Shown here in pieces: positions 26,797 to 35,222 of a DNA stretch of 64,000 nucleotides (the first letter of the stretch is position 1; every line of letters starts with the position of its first letter). The translations under genes and the position numbers were made by a program. A model generated the notes under the pieces. The model saw only the letters and a program-made list of their open reading frames with translations. It did no database searches and had not been told where the DNA came from. This DNA comes from Bermanella sp044597725 (GTDB lineage: Bacteria; Pseudomonadota; Gammaproteobacteria; Pseudomonadales; Oceanobacteraceae), in assembly GCF_044597725.1 (NCBI RefSeq), contig NZ_CP139003.1:2852001-2916000 (forward strand), given 5' to 3'.

Positions 26797-27041
26797 TGCT
26801 TAAACGCTTCTAACGCTAACTCACATGCAGCCTCTTTGTTATCAGCACTAAACTGCTTAGGGGCTTGTTCAGCTTGTACCACAAGTAAATTAGGCGAAGC
26901 CCATTGAATAAAAAACTGCTTATCAAGGGTTTTCTCTAACTGCTCACATGAAGATTGTGGAATAAGTTGAATAACCAGGGCCAACCCTACCAAACATGCG
27001 GTAATTAAGCCAAATGGCCACTTTTTAATGGGTGTGTTCAT
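26793..27041 (-). CDS. Small membrane-anchored protein of unknown function
   Basis: An 82-residue protein with one membrane helix (about residues 10-27, LITACLVGLALVIQLI) followed by a periplasmic part with two cysteines (SSCEQ and AACEL) that could form a disulfide. It overlaps the end of the acyltransferase gene by 17 bases at its start and the stop of the double-receiver gene by 4 bases. No family recognised. Confidence 0.55.
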   Translation of the reverse strand: MNTPIKKWPFGLITACLVGLALVIQLIPQSSCEQLEKTLDKQFFIQWASPNLLVVQAEQAPKQFSADNKEAACELALEAFKH

Positions 27042-28155
27042 GGTTATTTAATCCACGTTGATTGAGCAAGGGTTTCGCATAGGTTTCCAATACTTGTTGT
27101 TGCATAGGTTTAGGTAAGCTATCAAACCTTTTGTGCCAAAAGTTAGAATTAATAGGGGTTTGCTCAGTAAGAGCCTTAAACGCTTGGCGGTTATTGGCAA
27201 AAATTTCATAGTGTTTATAAATTTCGTGATCAATGGCCTGACACCAGTCTTTAGGCTGATTCGAGTCTAACTTTAACGGCTGGGAAAAATGAATACTAAC
27301 GCGCCCTTTTTTGCCTTTTAAACCTTTTATAATGGATAAGAAATCCTCGTCTTGCTGTTTAAGATACTCCCCTGTTTCCTTTGTTGCACACAGTTGTTTG
27401 GCTTTATCTATATCACATGGATCCCATTCATAGCTAATGGAAACGGGAACCAAGTTTAAATAGGCCATACTTTCATGAAACTCCCAACCCAATTTTCGAC
27501 CTGCCAGATGCAACATTTTTAAAACCGCACTTTCGGTTTCATCATGATTATCCTTAGCTCGACCTTCACGTTGCGCAATCCACACGTGTTGCTGTTGCTT
27601 TATACATTGGTGAATATAATTAGACAAAGACTGGGCAGCCACAAGCTTGCCCCGTGTTCCACTTACCGAACGTTTAACCACAAAACTTTTATTAAGACGC
27701 ATAATATGTGCAACAAATTCACGGCCCAATAAATTATCACCAATCGCAACTTTACTTGTCGCATGACCACTTTTTAATAAGGCATAGTTGATTAGTAATG
27801 GGTCCATGGCAATATCACGATGATTGCTCATGAATAAATAGGTTTGCTTTTTATCAAGATGCTCAAGCCCAGTAATACTCAAGTGAGAAATAGTATTATC
27901 AAGTAAAGCGGTCACATGGGGCGCAAGTTGTTGTTGCCAGTCGTCAATACTGTGTATTTTTTGGAATTTTTTTGTCAAACCACTATGGATACGTTTTTGC
28001 GTCCAACGGGGCAAAAACTGCGACAACTTAGGAAAGCGCTGCTGAGCAATAAAAGAAATAAACTCATCATTATTTAGCAGCGACTTTAAAACATCGCTTA
28101 CTTCGTGATCGTTATACGCTCGAATATCGTCAAATTCGGTATCAATCGGATTCAT
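27025..28155 (-). CDS. PlsC-like acyltransferase with an HX5D motif
   Basis: A 376-residue protein with a lysophospholipid-acyltransferase domain in its middle: FMSNHRDIAMDPLLINYALL contains the catalytic His but has five residues before Asp (HRDIAMD) where classical members have four, and IAQREGRAKDN replaces the EGT block. I recall this form (NHRDIxxD with REGR) in a subfamily of bacterial acyltransferases of unknown acceptor. About 85 residues precede the domain. The gene begins 10 bases after the Sel1-type gene and overlaps the next by 17 bases, so the three are probably one operon. Confidence 0.75.
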   Translation of the reverse strand: MNPIDTEFDDIRAYNDHEVSDVLKSLLNNDEFISFIAQQRFPKLSQFLPRWTQKRIHSGLTKKFQKIHSIDDWQQQLAPHVTALLDNTISHLSITGLEHLDKKQTYLFMSNHRDIAMDPLLINYALLKSGHATSKVAIGDNLLGREFVAHIMRLNKSFVVKRSVSGTRGKLVAAQSLSNYIHQCIKQQQHVWIAQREGRAKDNHDETESAVLKMLHLAGRKLGWEFHESMAYLNLVPVSISYEWDPCDIDKAKQLCATKETGEYLKQQDEDFLSIIKGLKGKKGRVSIHFSQPLKLDSNQPKDWCQAIDHEIYKHYEIFANNRQAFKALTEQTPINSNFWHKRFDSLPKPMQQQVLETYAKPLLNQRGLNNHEHTH

Positions 28156-28165
28156 GTGTATTGCA

Positions 28166-28654
28166 TTACTCTTGATTAGCGTGTTGATGGAACTGCTGAG
28201 ACCAATACTCGGCCTGTTTTAAATCGACCGATAACCCCCATTTGCCCACCTTATAACCTTGGCTCAAGCGCAAAGCAGCCATTATATGTCCAGCCTTTGC
28301 CGATTTTTGATACAAGTCGGCAATTTCGTGGGAGGGCAGTAACACATCAGGGTTTTTGTCTAGCTGCTCGGCTAGAATAAACATTGCGTTAGCATCAAGC
28401 TGTTTACTTGCCTTGGCTAAATAGTTAACACCCGCCTGTTTATTAAGCGCTGTAGCGCCTCGGTAACTTAACAGTTGGCCAAATAAAAGAAGCGCAGGCA
28501 GGTAGCCAAAATCCGCGCTGCGCTGCAGCTGGCGCATGCAGAACTCATGTAACTTGGAGTTACGCCCAGCAATACCACTAGCAAACATAAATTTGCCTAA
28601 AAGGTAGTACACCCTTGCTATTAGCCCCTTAAAAATACTATTCATCGTATCCAT
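28166..28654 (-). CDS. Sel1-like repeat protein
   Basis: A 162-residue helical protein with degenerate Sel1/TPR-like repeats: FGYLPALLLFGQLLSYRG, LDANAMFILAEQLDKN and KAGHIMAALRLSQGYKVGKWG each show the small-residue/Ala-Leu pattern with a terminal Gly. Such repeats mediate protein contacts. An N-terminal hydrophobic segment (LIARVYYLLGKFMFASGIAG) may be a membrane anchor. A second possible start is ATG 28645. It heads a three-gene minus-strand group with the HX5D acyltransferase. Confidence 0.65.
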   Translation of the reverse strand: MDTMNSIFKGLIARVYYLLGKFMFASGIAGRNSKLHEFCMRQLQRSADFGYLPALLLFGQLLSYRGATALNKQAGVNYLAKASKQLDANAMFILAEQLDKNPDVLLPSHEIADLYQKSAKAGHIMAALRLSQGYKVGKWGLSVDLKQAEYWSQQFHQHANQE

Positions 28655-28758
28655 TCAACTTAATTGCTAATACCTATAAAAAAGCGGGTTTTAAATTGCT
28701 TTCAATCTTACTAACGCCTATGTGACAATAGCAAAAATGAATCAGTATGGAGCCTAAA

Positions 28759-29133
28759 ATGAGCGTCGATTCTTGGCAGCCAATTACCCCCGCCACCCAG
28801 CTAGACACCGCACAAATTGAGCAACTGCTCAATTTGTCTCAATTAGACCACGACAACCTTACCGCAGAATTAGATTGGATTCAGCCATTAGTCCACGCGA
28901 AAGCGGAAATTTGGCAGCAGACTTCACAAAACTTGTCAGCAGAGCAACTCGTTAGCCTTATTCGCTTTTTCACACAGCTGGAAAAAACACAAAATTGGGA
29001 CCTTGCCGGCGCATCTCCGGTTATTCCTCTGTTTAAAGCCTATAAGCAGCAACATGGGGTAGATAGAGAACTCGTCAAATGGGTCAAAAGCCATACCGAT
29101 AACAAGTATCTTCCATTTGGCCCGCTGGTTTAA
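28759..29133 (+). CDS. Conserved protein of unknown function
   Basis: A 124-residue soluble helical protein with Trp-rich segments (WQPITPATQLDTAQIEQLL, LDWIQPLVHAKAEIWQQTSQ). It starts at ATG 28759, preceded at a good distance by GGAG (28749-28752); an upstream in-frame ATG at 28747 overlaps that site and is less likely. The gene is divergent from the Sel1-type gene. I recognise no family. Confidence 0.6.
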   Translation: MSVDSWQPITPATQLDTAQIEQLLNLSQLDHDNLTAELDWIQPLVHAKAEIWQQTSQNLSAEQLVSLIRFFTQLEKTQNWDLAGASPVIPLFKAYKQQHGVDRELVKWVKSHTDNKYLPFGPLV

Positions 29134-29231
29134 ATTGGCGTATTGATACTGCGAGCTAACACTGCAATATAAGCGTTAGTGGGCTATAGTTAAACCAATA
29201 TGGACGACTTTACCCGCGAGCGCTCGATAAC

Positions 29232-30116
29232 ATGTCACGTATACTTATAGTTGACGACGTAGCATCCAACGTACAGATTCTAAGCGTTCACCTTCAGGAT
29301 GAAGGCTACCGTGTTATGGAAACTCAACGCGGTGACGAAGCAATCGAACTGCTCAAGCAACACTCAGATATCGATCTCGTCTTACTCGACGTCGAAATGC
29401 CCAAAATGAGTGGCCTAGAAGTCCTCAAGGTTATCAAATCTGAACTAGACACTAAAGATATTCCTGTGATACTCGTCACCGCCAATGGGGATGATGACAG
29501 CGTGGTTGACGGCCTCGATATGGGCGCATTTGATTACGTGATCAAACCCTACTCTTTATCGGTTTTGATGGCCCGAGTACGCTCAGCCCTGCGGGAAAAA
29601 GAGCGCCTTAACTTGTTGGAAAAATGGGCCACCACCGACCCACTAACCGGCCTCTACAACCGTCGTTACTTTTTTGAACAAGCCAACCGCGAAATTGAAC
29701 GCAGCACTCGAAACCAAAGCCCAGTTACCTTCGTTATAATGGATATTGACCACTTTAAAAAAGTAAACGATCAATATGGTCACTTACTGGGAGACGATGT
29801 ATTAGAGATTCTTGCGGCACTTTTTAAAGAATCACTGCGTAAAGTAGACATTTGCTGCCGTTTTGGGGGTGAAGAATTTGTTTTATGTTTACCCGATACC
29901 GACCAGGATACTGCATTTGAAGTGGCTGAACGGGTACGCAAGCAAGCGAAAAAGCTCAGCTTTGAAACCGACAAAGAAACCATTCATATTACCATTAGTA
30001 TGGGAATTGCTAGCTATAAACAGGACGACAGCTTAGAAACCTTATTGAAACGGGCTGACGAAGCTCTGTACCTTGCTAAAGACAGTGGACGGGATCAAAC
30101 CCAAATCTCCGCCTGA
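29232..30116 (+). CDS. Response regulator diguanylate cyclase (REC-GGDEF)
   Basis: A 294-residue protein with an N-terminal receiver domain (Asp8/Asp9 pair in IVDDVASN, phospho-acceptor Asp53 in LLDVEMPKMSG, Lys in VIKPYS) and a C-terminal GGDEF domain. The active motif GGEEF is near residue 212, with an intact inhibitory RxxD site (RKVD) five residues before it. It should make c-di-GMP when phosphorylated and be inhibited by product. The layout is like PleD/WspR-type regulators. No partner kinase lies nearby, so the input is unknown. Confidence 0.92.
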   Translation: MSRILIVDDVASNVQILSVHLQDEGYRVMETQRGDEAIELLKQHSDIDLVLLDVEMPKMSGLEVLKVIKSELDTKDIPVILVTANGDDDSVVDGLDMGAFDYVIKPYSLSVLMARVRSALREKERLNLLEKWATTDPLTGLYNRRYFFEQANREIERSTRNQSPVTFVIMDIDHFKKVNDQYGHLLGDDVLEILAALFKESLRKVDICCRFGGEEFVLCLPDTDQDTAFEVAERVRKQAKKLSFETDKETIHITISMGIASYKQDDSLETLLKRADEALYLAKDSGRDQTQISA

Positions 30117-30193
30117 ACCCGCATTTACCCTATAGCCTCATGCATAAATCCGCTACACTAAGGCCATATCCACCATAGAAGTAGGACAAGGTC

Positions 30194-30448
30194 TTGAGTA
30201 AGCAACAAATATATAACCGAATTGCTAGCGCCACTATTAAAGCCCTAAGGGAACAAGCCGAGCAAGGTAAGGTCAATAGTCAAACAACTGATACCGTATA
30301 TCAGGCTATTGATGAAGCCTTTCAGGCTGAATACGCTCAGCTAATTAAGCTGAATAAGACCTATAAAGATCAACTAGAAACCATAGCTAGCGGTGAGATC
30401 GACAAAGAAGCCATGGTTAAATTGGCGCAAGAGAGCCTAAACTCATAA
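30194..30448 (+). CDS. Small helical protein of unknown function at head of protease operon
   Basis: An 84-residue acidic helical protein starting at a TTG (30194) with an AGGACAAGG-type ribosome site just upstream; no ATG is available at the start. Its sequence is mostly amphipathic helix (RIASATIKALREQAEQG, AIDEAFQAEYAQLIKLNKTY). The gene ends 12 bases before the pitrilysin-like protease and is likely co-transcribed. Family unknown. Confidence 0.6.
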   Translation: MSKQQIYNRIASATIKALREQAEQGKVNSQTTDTVYQAIDEAFQAEYAQLIKLNKTYKDQLETIASGEIDKEAMVKLAQESLNS

Positions 30449-30460
30449 TAAGGAGCCTAA

Positions 30461-33229
30461 ATGTTGACTCGTAATCGTACTTTCTTCTTGGCCATTGTAT
30501 TAGCCGTTGGGTTTAGCTTTTTCAGAGGCGCGTTTGATAGCCAACCCGTTTCTAGCCCCATGGATGAAAAACAATACCGTTACACCACCCTAGACAATGG
30601 CCTTTCGGTATTATTAATTAGCGATGAAAAAGCCGACCACGGCGCTGCCAGCTTAGACGTAAACGTAGGCAGCTTACAAAACCCGGAAGGACGCGAAGGG
30701 TTAGCCCACTTTCTAGAGCACATGTTATTTTTAGGCACCGAGAAATATCCAGAAGCTGGAGAGTATCAATCGTTTTTGAGTCAACACGGAGGTAACCACA
30801 ATGCCTTTACCGCCAGTGAACACACCAACTACTTTTTTCAGATTGACCCAGACCACTTAGATGGCGCCCTAGACCGCTTTAGCCGGTTTTTCTACCAACC
30901 GTTATTTACAGAAGAATATGTACAACGGGAAAAAGAAGCTGTGCATAGTGAATATACGGCAAAATATTTAGATGACAGCCGTCGTATTTACTCGGTTTAT
31001 AAAGCCATCAGTAACCCTAAACACCCAGCCAGCGCATTTGCTGTGGGCTCGTTAGAGACCCTAAGTGATGACTCCGGCGATGGCCGCCCCGTGCGCGATG
31101 CCCTTATTGAATTTTACGAACGCTATTACAGCAGCAACCTGATGACCTTAGTGGTATACGGTCCGCAAAGTTTAAATACCTTAGACAACTGGGTAAAAAC
31201 CTACTTTGATGAACTGCCAAACCGCAACGCAGAAATAGACCCGTACCCTGAATCGATTTTTCCTAAAACGCCTATTGATGTAGCCATTAAAGCCCACAAA
31301 ACACTATACCAACTCAACTTTAGTTTTGAGCTAGGTGATGGTTTTGATGACTATAGCAGTAAGCCAACGCAGTATATTGGTCACCTCCTTGGCCATGAAG
31401 GGGAAGGCAGCTTGCTTGCCCTATTAAAACAAGAAGGTCTTGCTGATGGCCTAAGTGCAGGCTTACAAGCACAAATTAAAAACAACACCTTGTTCCAAAT
31501 AAGCGTTAGCCTGACGCCCAAAGGGTTAGAAAACATCGACTTTATTAGCCAGCAACTTTTTGCGTATATACGTTTGATTGAAGAAAAAGGCATTAATAAA
31601 CGCATCTATGAAGAACTGCGGGTGTTAGCAGACCTCGATTTTACCTTTGCAGAAGGCCAAGCCCCTTCACGCTTGGTACAAAACCTAAGCATGAACATGC
31701 ACAAATACCCAGTCGAAGATATTCTAAAAGGCCCATACGCTTGGCACGATTTCAAACCCAAGTTAATCAAAAAAGCACTGGCTAAAATGACACCACAAAA
31801 TACCGTGCGAGCATTAATAACCCCCAATGTTGAGAGTGACATTCAAGACCCGTGGTATGAAACACCGTATAAAGTATCGGAGATCTCAGAACAAACTGTG
31901 AGCAACTGGCAGCAAAGTGAATTGCACAAAAACTTGCATATTCCAGAACCTAACCCGTTCATTCCGCAAGATTTAACGATACAAGATACGCCCAGCAAAA
32001 AAGCACCCGCATTGATTAAAGAAACTGAGCAACTGAGTGCTTGGCATTTGGCGGATACCCAGTTTAATAACCCGCAAAGTAGTATCTATATTGCCTTGCG
32101 TTCAGAACTTGGCCAGCAAAGCGCACAAAACCAAGTATTAATTGAAGCCTGGGTTGAGTTGTTAAATAGACACCTAAATAGCTTTAGCTACCCTGCTCTA
32201 TTAGCTGGGCAAGAATACCGTTTATATAGTCATATGCGTGGCATCAGTATTCAGCTTTATGGCTATAGAGACAAACAAGATAAAGTCTTAGAGCAAGTCA
32301 TTGAGGCTATTAACACTTATAAGCCCACCGAAACCCAATGGCAGGATGTACAAGACAGACTGGTGCGAGACTATCAAAACGCGTTAAAACAAAAGCCATT
32401 TCGCCGCAGTATTGCACAATTGAACCAAAGCTTAATGTTGCCCAGCTTTGATGAGCGACGTTTAGCCAATGCAATACAGTCAGTAAACTTTGAAGATTTA
32501 AATGCAATTATCAAACAATACCCTCAAGCACTAGAAGCTGAAATACTAGCCTACGGTAACATTAGTGTATTACAACTAAACGATACCCTAGAGCTAATAG
32601 AAGAGCGTTTAATAAAGCAAAGTTTGCCTGCATCGGTTGTTCACAAAAAGGTTAGAGCATTAAATAGCGGCGTTGAAAAAGAAGAAATCGACGCTCAGCA
32701 TAGTGACAAAGCCATGACATTGTACCTGCAAGCTCAAACCGATGAACTTGAAGAACGTGCCATTCAAGGATTAATAGGGCAAATTATTAAAGCGCCCTAT
32801 TACACCTATATGCGTACCGAACAAAAATATGGCTATGTAGTTTTTGCCACACCCTACCCGATGCTAACGCAAGGCGGTTTAGTCTTTATTGTTCAAAGCC
32901 CCAACACATCAGCGGATGTTTTATATCAAGAAACGCAAGATTTCTTAACGCGTTTTGAAAAAACACTCAGCACAATGAGTGAAAAAGATTTTTATGCGCA
33001 TAAACAAGGGCTACTTAATAACCTATTACAAAAGCCTAAAAACTTGAAAGAAAAAGGCAGCGACCTTTGGAGCGACTTAGACATAGGCAACTTGGAATTT
33101 AATACTAAACAACAACTTGCTGACTATATAGAAGGTTTTAGTCAAAAAGACGTTTTAGAGTATTATCGTGAGCATATAATAGGTGATGAACAACGCGGCC
33201 TATTACTAAGTTATAAAGGCAATAAATAA
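30461..33229 (+). CDS. M16 family zinc metallopeptidase, pitrilysin-like
   Basis: A 922-residue protein of the insulinase/pitrilysin class. A hydrophobic N-terminus (residues 7-22) may be a signal or anchor. The inverted zinc motif HFLEH (His83, Glu86, His87) with Glu164 in the AVHSEY segment gives the full M16 ligand set at the family spacing. The repeated M16 domains follow (SFELGDGFDDYSSKPTQYIG, GYVVFATPYPM). Pitrilysin is periplasmic and cuts small peptides. Here the gene is translated after AAGGAG and is followed 9 bases later by a rhodanese gene, so peptide turnover in the envelope is likely. Substrate unknown. Confidence 0.9.
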   Translation: MLTRNRTFFLAIVLAVGFSFFRGAFDSQPVSSPMDEKQYRYTTLDNGLSVLLISDEKADHGAASLDVNVGSLQNPEGREGLAHFLEHMLFLGTEKYPEAGEYQSFLSQHGGNHNAFTASEHTNYFFQIDPDHLDGALDRFSRFFYQPLFTEEYVQREKEAVHSEYTAKYLDDSRRIYSVYKAISNPKHPASAFAVGSLETLSDDSGDGRPVRDALIEFYERYYSSNLMTLVVYGPQSLNTLDNWVKTYFDELPNRNAEIDPYPESIFPKTPIDVAIKAHKTLYQLNFSFELGDGFDDYSSKPTQYIGHLLGHEGEGSLLALLKQEGLADGLSAGLQAQIKNNTLFQISVSLTPKGLENIDFISQQLFAYIRLIEEKGINKRIYEELRVLADLDFTFAEGQAPSRLVQNLSMNMHKYPVEDILKGPYAWHDFKPKLIKKALAKMTPQNTVRALITPNVESDIQDPWYETPYKVSEISEQTVSNWQQSELHKNLHIPEPNPFIPQDLTIQDTPSKKAPALIKETEQLSAWHLADTQFNNPQSSIYIALRSELGQQSAQNQVLIEAWVELLNRHLNSFSYPALLAGQEYRLYSHMRGISIQLYGYRDKQDKVLEQVIEAINTYKPTETQWQDVQDRLVRDYQNALKQKPFRRSIAQLNQSLMLPSFDERRLANAIQSVNFEDLNAIIKQYPQALEAEILAYGNISVLQLNDTLELIEERLIKQSLPASVVHKKVRALNSGVEKEEIDAQHSDKAMTLYLQAQTDELEERAIQGLIGQIIKAPYYTYMRTEQKYGYVVFATPYPMLTQGGLVFIVQSPNTSADVLYQETQDFLTRFEKTLSTMSEKDFYAHKQGLLNNLLQKPKNLKEKGSDLWSDLDIGNLEFNTKQQLADYIEGFSQKDVLEYYREHIIGDEQRGLLLSYKGNK

Positions 33230-33238
33230 GGAGCTACC

Positions 33239-33553
33239 ATGAGAACATTACTTGCACTACTTATTATGTTAACAAGCGCTAGTATGGCTTATGCACAACA
33301 AGCCGTACTACTGGATGTGCGAACGGCAGAAGAGTTTAATCAAGAACATGCCTATAGTGCTATATTGATTCCACATGACGAGATTGCCGACAAAGCGCCG
33401 ACCACATTAACCGACAAAGACCAACCTATAAAAGTCTATTGCCGCAGTGGCAACCGAGCAGGTAAAGCGGTTAAATCGTTAAAAGCCCTCGGTTATAGCA
33501 ATGTAGAGAATATTGGCACGCTCGATGATGCCAAGCAATTTATAAAACGCTAA
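33239..33553 (+). CDS. Periplasmic rhodanese-like protein
   Basis: A 104-residue protein with a signal peptide (LLALLIMLTSASMAYAQ, likely cut after AYA) and one rhodanese domain. The catalytic Cys68 is in the loop VYCRSGNRAGKAV, matching single-domain sulfurtransferases of the PspE/GlpE kind. The start ATG 33239 has a strong AAGGAG site that overlaps the end of the protease gene. Thiosulfate or another sulfane donor is usual, but the physiological donor here is unknown. It is 4 bases from the thioredoxin-fold gene. Confidence 0.88.
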   Translation: MRTLLALLIMLTSASMAYAQQAVLLDVRTAEEFNQEHAYSAILIPHDEIADKAPTTLTDKDQPIKVYCRSGNRAGKAVKSLKALGYSNVENIGTLDDAKQFIKR

Positions 33554-33557
33554 GCTC

Positions 33558-34076
33558 ATGCTCACATGGATTAAAAAGCAAAAATGGCGATCACACCTTA
33601 GCAGTGTGATCGTCTTTTTGGTTATAGCTAGTGGCATAACTTGGTATCAACAGCGGGATATGGCAAGCCAACATGCCCTGCCGCTGCAAACCCATAGCGT
33701 ACAAGGGCAACACTTTAACCTAGCAGCACTGGCTAAAGATAAACCCGTTATGCTGTATTTTTGGGGAAGCTGGTGCGGCATATGTGACATCACCTCACCT
33801 TGGGTTAATACCCTATCGCAAAAAAATAGCGACTACGAAATCATCACCATCGCATTAAAATCGGGCAACAATAGCGAAGTTACATCCTACCTAAACCAAC
33901 AAGGCTATACATTTAAAACCATCAACGACCCAAATGGATATATAAGCCAACAATGGGGCGTTAACGTCACACCGAGTATCGCTTACATATCCCCAGGCGG
34001 TGAAATCTCCAGTTTAAGCACAGGCTTAACCTCAAGGTGGGGTATGCAACTGAGGCTATGGTGGGCGGGGTTTTAA
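33558..34076 (+). CDS. Membrane-anchored thioredoxin-fold protein (ScsD/TlpA-like)
   Basis: A 172-residue protein with one N-terminal membrane helix (about residues 14-30) and a periplasmic thioredoxin-like domain carrying the redox pair Cys73 and Cys76 in FWGSWCGICD. The cis-Pro motif is present in NVTPSIAYISPGG. Similar proteins (ScsD, TlpA-like) reduce or oxidise periplasmic thiols. The directly preceding rhodanese suggests a shared role in sulfur or thiol chemistry in the envelope, which is inference. Its stop codon overlaps the convergent AttH-like gene by 4 bases (TTAA). Confidence 0.83.
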   Translation: MLTWIKKQKWRSHLSSVIVFLVIASGITWYQQRDMASQHALPLQTHSVQGQHFNLAALAKDKPVMLYFWGSWCGICDITSPWVNTLSQKNSDYEIITIALKSGNNSEVTSYLNQQGYTFKTINDPNGYISQQWGVNVTPSIAYISPGGEISSLSTGLTSRWGMQLRLWWAGF

Positions 34077-35212
34077 TCTTTCACCTCATACCCCATCATT
34101 TCTAGATAGCCCTCGCCCTTGTCGTCTCCTGATACAACAATTGGCCCTTCCCAATACGGAAAGAGTGCATCTAAATATTGATTGTTGTAACGGGCTTGAA
34201 TGCGCCAATTTTTTTGTAAACTGGGTATGACCAGTGTCCATTTTGTGGGTACGGTTATGGTGCGGTTCTGTTGTAATTCTAGTTTTTCATTTTCTGTTGG
34301 GGTAAGTATTATATCTTTGTTTGTTAAGGTTTGCGTGGTTCCATCTGGATGAATCCATGTTCCGCTATGGTAGTAATTTTTATCGGCATGACGTAACCTG
34401 AATATCATAAGTGAGTAGCCACTTTCTAGCTGTATTGAAAACCAATCCCAGCCTTGTTGGTCTTTTGCTAAGGGTTGCGAACTCCACTCTCGGTCTAACC
34501 ACCCTTGCCCTTTTAGTTTTATTGTTTTTTCATCTTGTTGCAGTGTTCCACTAATGTTAATTCTTGGTTGTGTATAGTAATAGCTGGCACTTGCTTTGCC
34601 ATTTTTTATAGGTGATTTTTGGCTATAACCATTTTCTCCATGAAATATCCAAGGGTTATTTGTGGTTAGCTCTAGCTGTATATGTTTATTATTTACGCTG
34701 TAGTTTAAGGTTGCGGGAAAAAGTGATTGTGTATTGTTACTTTGCCACAGCCAATCATCAAGCCATAAATTTATACCTGTTTTGTTTTGGGCTACGCCTG
34801 CTTGACCAATTCCACCGCGAGAAAACCGTTCTTGATATACATGTTCTTGTTTATTACTGATTGCCCCATGAGCCATCCAAAATTGCTCACTTAGCCATGG
34901 GTTATTTGCAGGGTTCTTATCTTTTTGGCTGGCTTGTCTAAACAATGTCCATTGAATACCGTAGTGCTCTTGTGTTTTTACGTCGTATAAATTTGCGGTG
35001 AGATACCACCATTCAATGCGAAAATCATTATGGGCTAGGTGATCCTGTGGGAATTTTATATCATATCCGGGTTTAACCTGCTTAAACTCGTTAGCGTTAC
35101 CGCTACCTCGCAAAATATCAAACACTTGGTTTGCATGTATAGTATTTGAGGTACATGTTAGAAAAGCGAGAAAGGCTAAGGTTTTAGATATTAGCTTTAT
35201 ATATTTTTTCAT
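34073..35212 (-). CDS. AttH-like lipocalin-fold protein (CrtC-related), ABC exporter partner
   Basis: A 379-residue secreted protein with an N-terminal signal (LAFLAFLTCTSNTIHA) and the AttH/lipocalin-like segment AHNDFRIEWWYLTANLYD, followed by DREWSSQPLAKDQQGWDWFSIQL and LMIFRLRHADK; the family is often annotated as carotenoid 1,2-hydratase, though few members act on carotenoids. It begins 10 bases after an FtsX-type permease in a group with an ABC ATPase, a combination seen in AttEFGH-like systems that export a lipid or lipopeptide-like molecule. The true substrate is unknown. Confidence 0.82.
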   Translation of the reverse strand: MKKYIKLISKTLAFLAFLTCTSNTIHANQVFDILRGSGNANEFKQVKPGYDIKFPQDHLAHNDFRIEWWYLTANLYDVKTQEHYGIQWTLFRQASQKDKNPANNPWLSEQFWMAHGAISNKQEHVYQERFSRGGIGQAGVAQNKTGINLWLDDWLWQSNNTQSLFPATLNYSVNNKHIQLELTTNNPWIFHGENGYSQKSPIKNGKASASYYYTQPRINISGTLQQDEKTIKLKGQGWLDREWSSQPLAKDQQGWDWFSIQLESGYSLMIFRLRHADKNYYHSGTWIHPDGTTQTLTNKDIILTPTENEKLELQQNRTITVPTKWTLVIPSLQKNWRIQARYNNQYLDALFPYWEGPIVVSGDDKGEGYLEMMGYEVKD

Positions 35213-35222
35213 ATACAGCCTG

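Noticed and set aside
34073..35212. Carotenoid 1,2-hydratase function
   Set aside because: The name comes from a family relationship; no carotenoid genes are present and the ABC-exporter context points to an AttH-type role.
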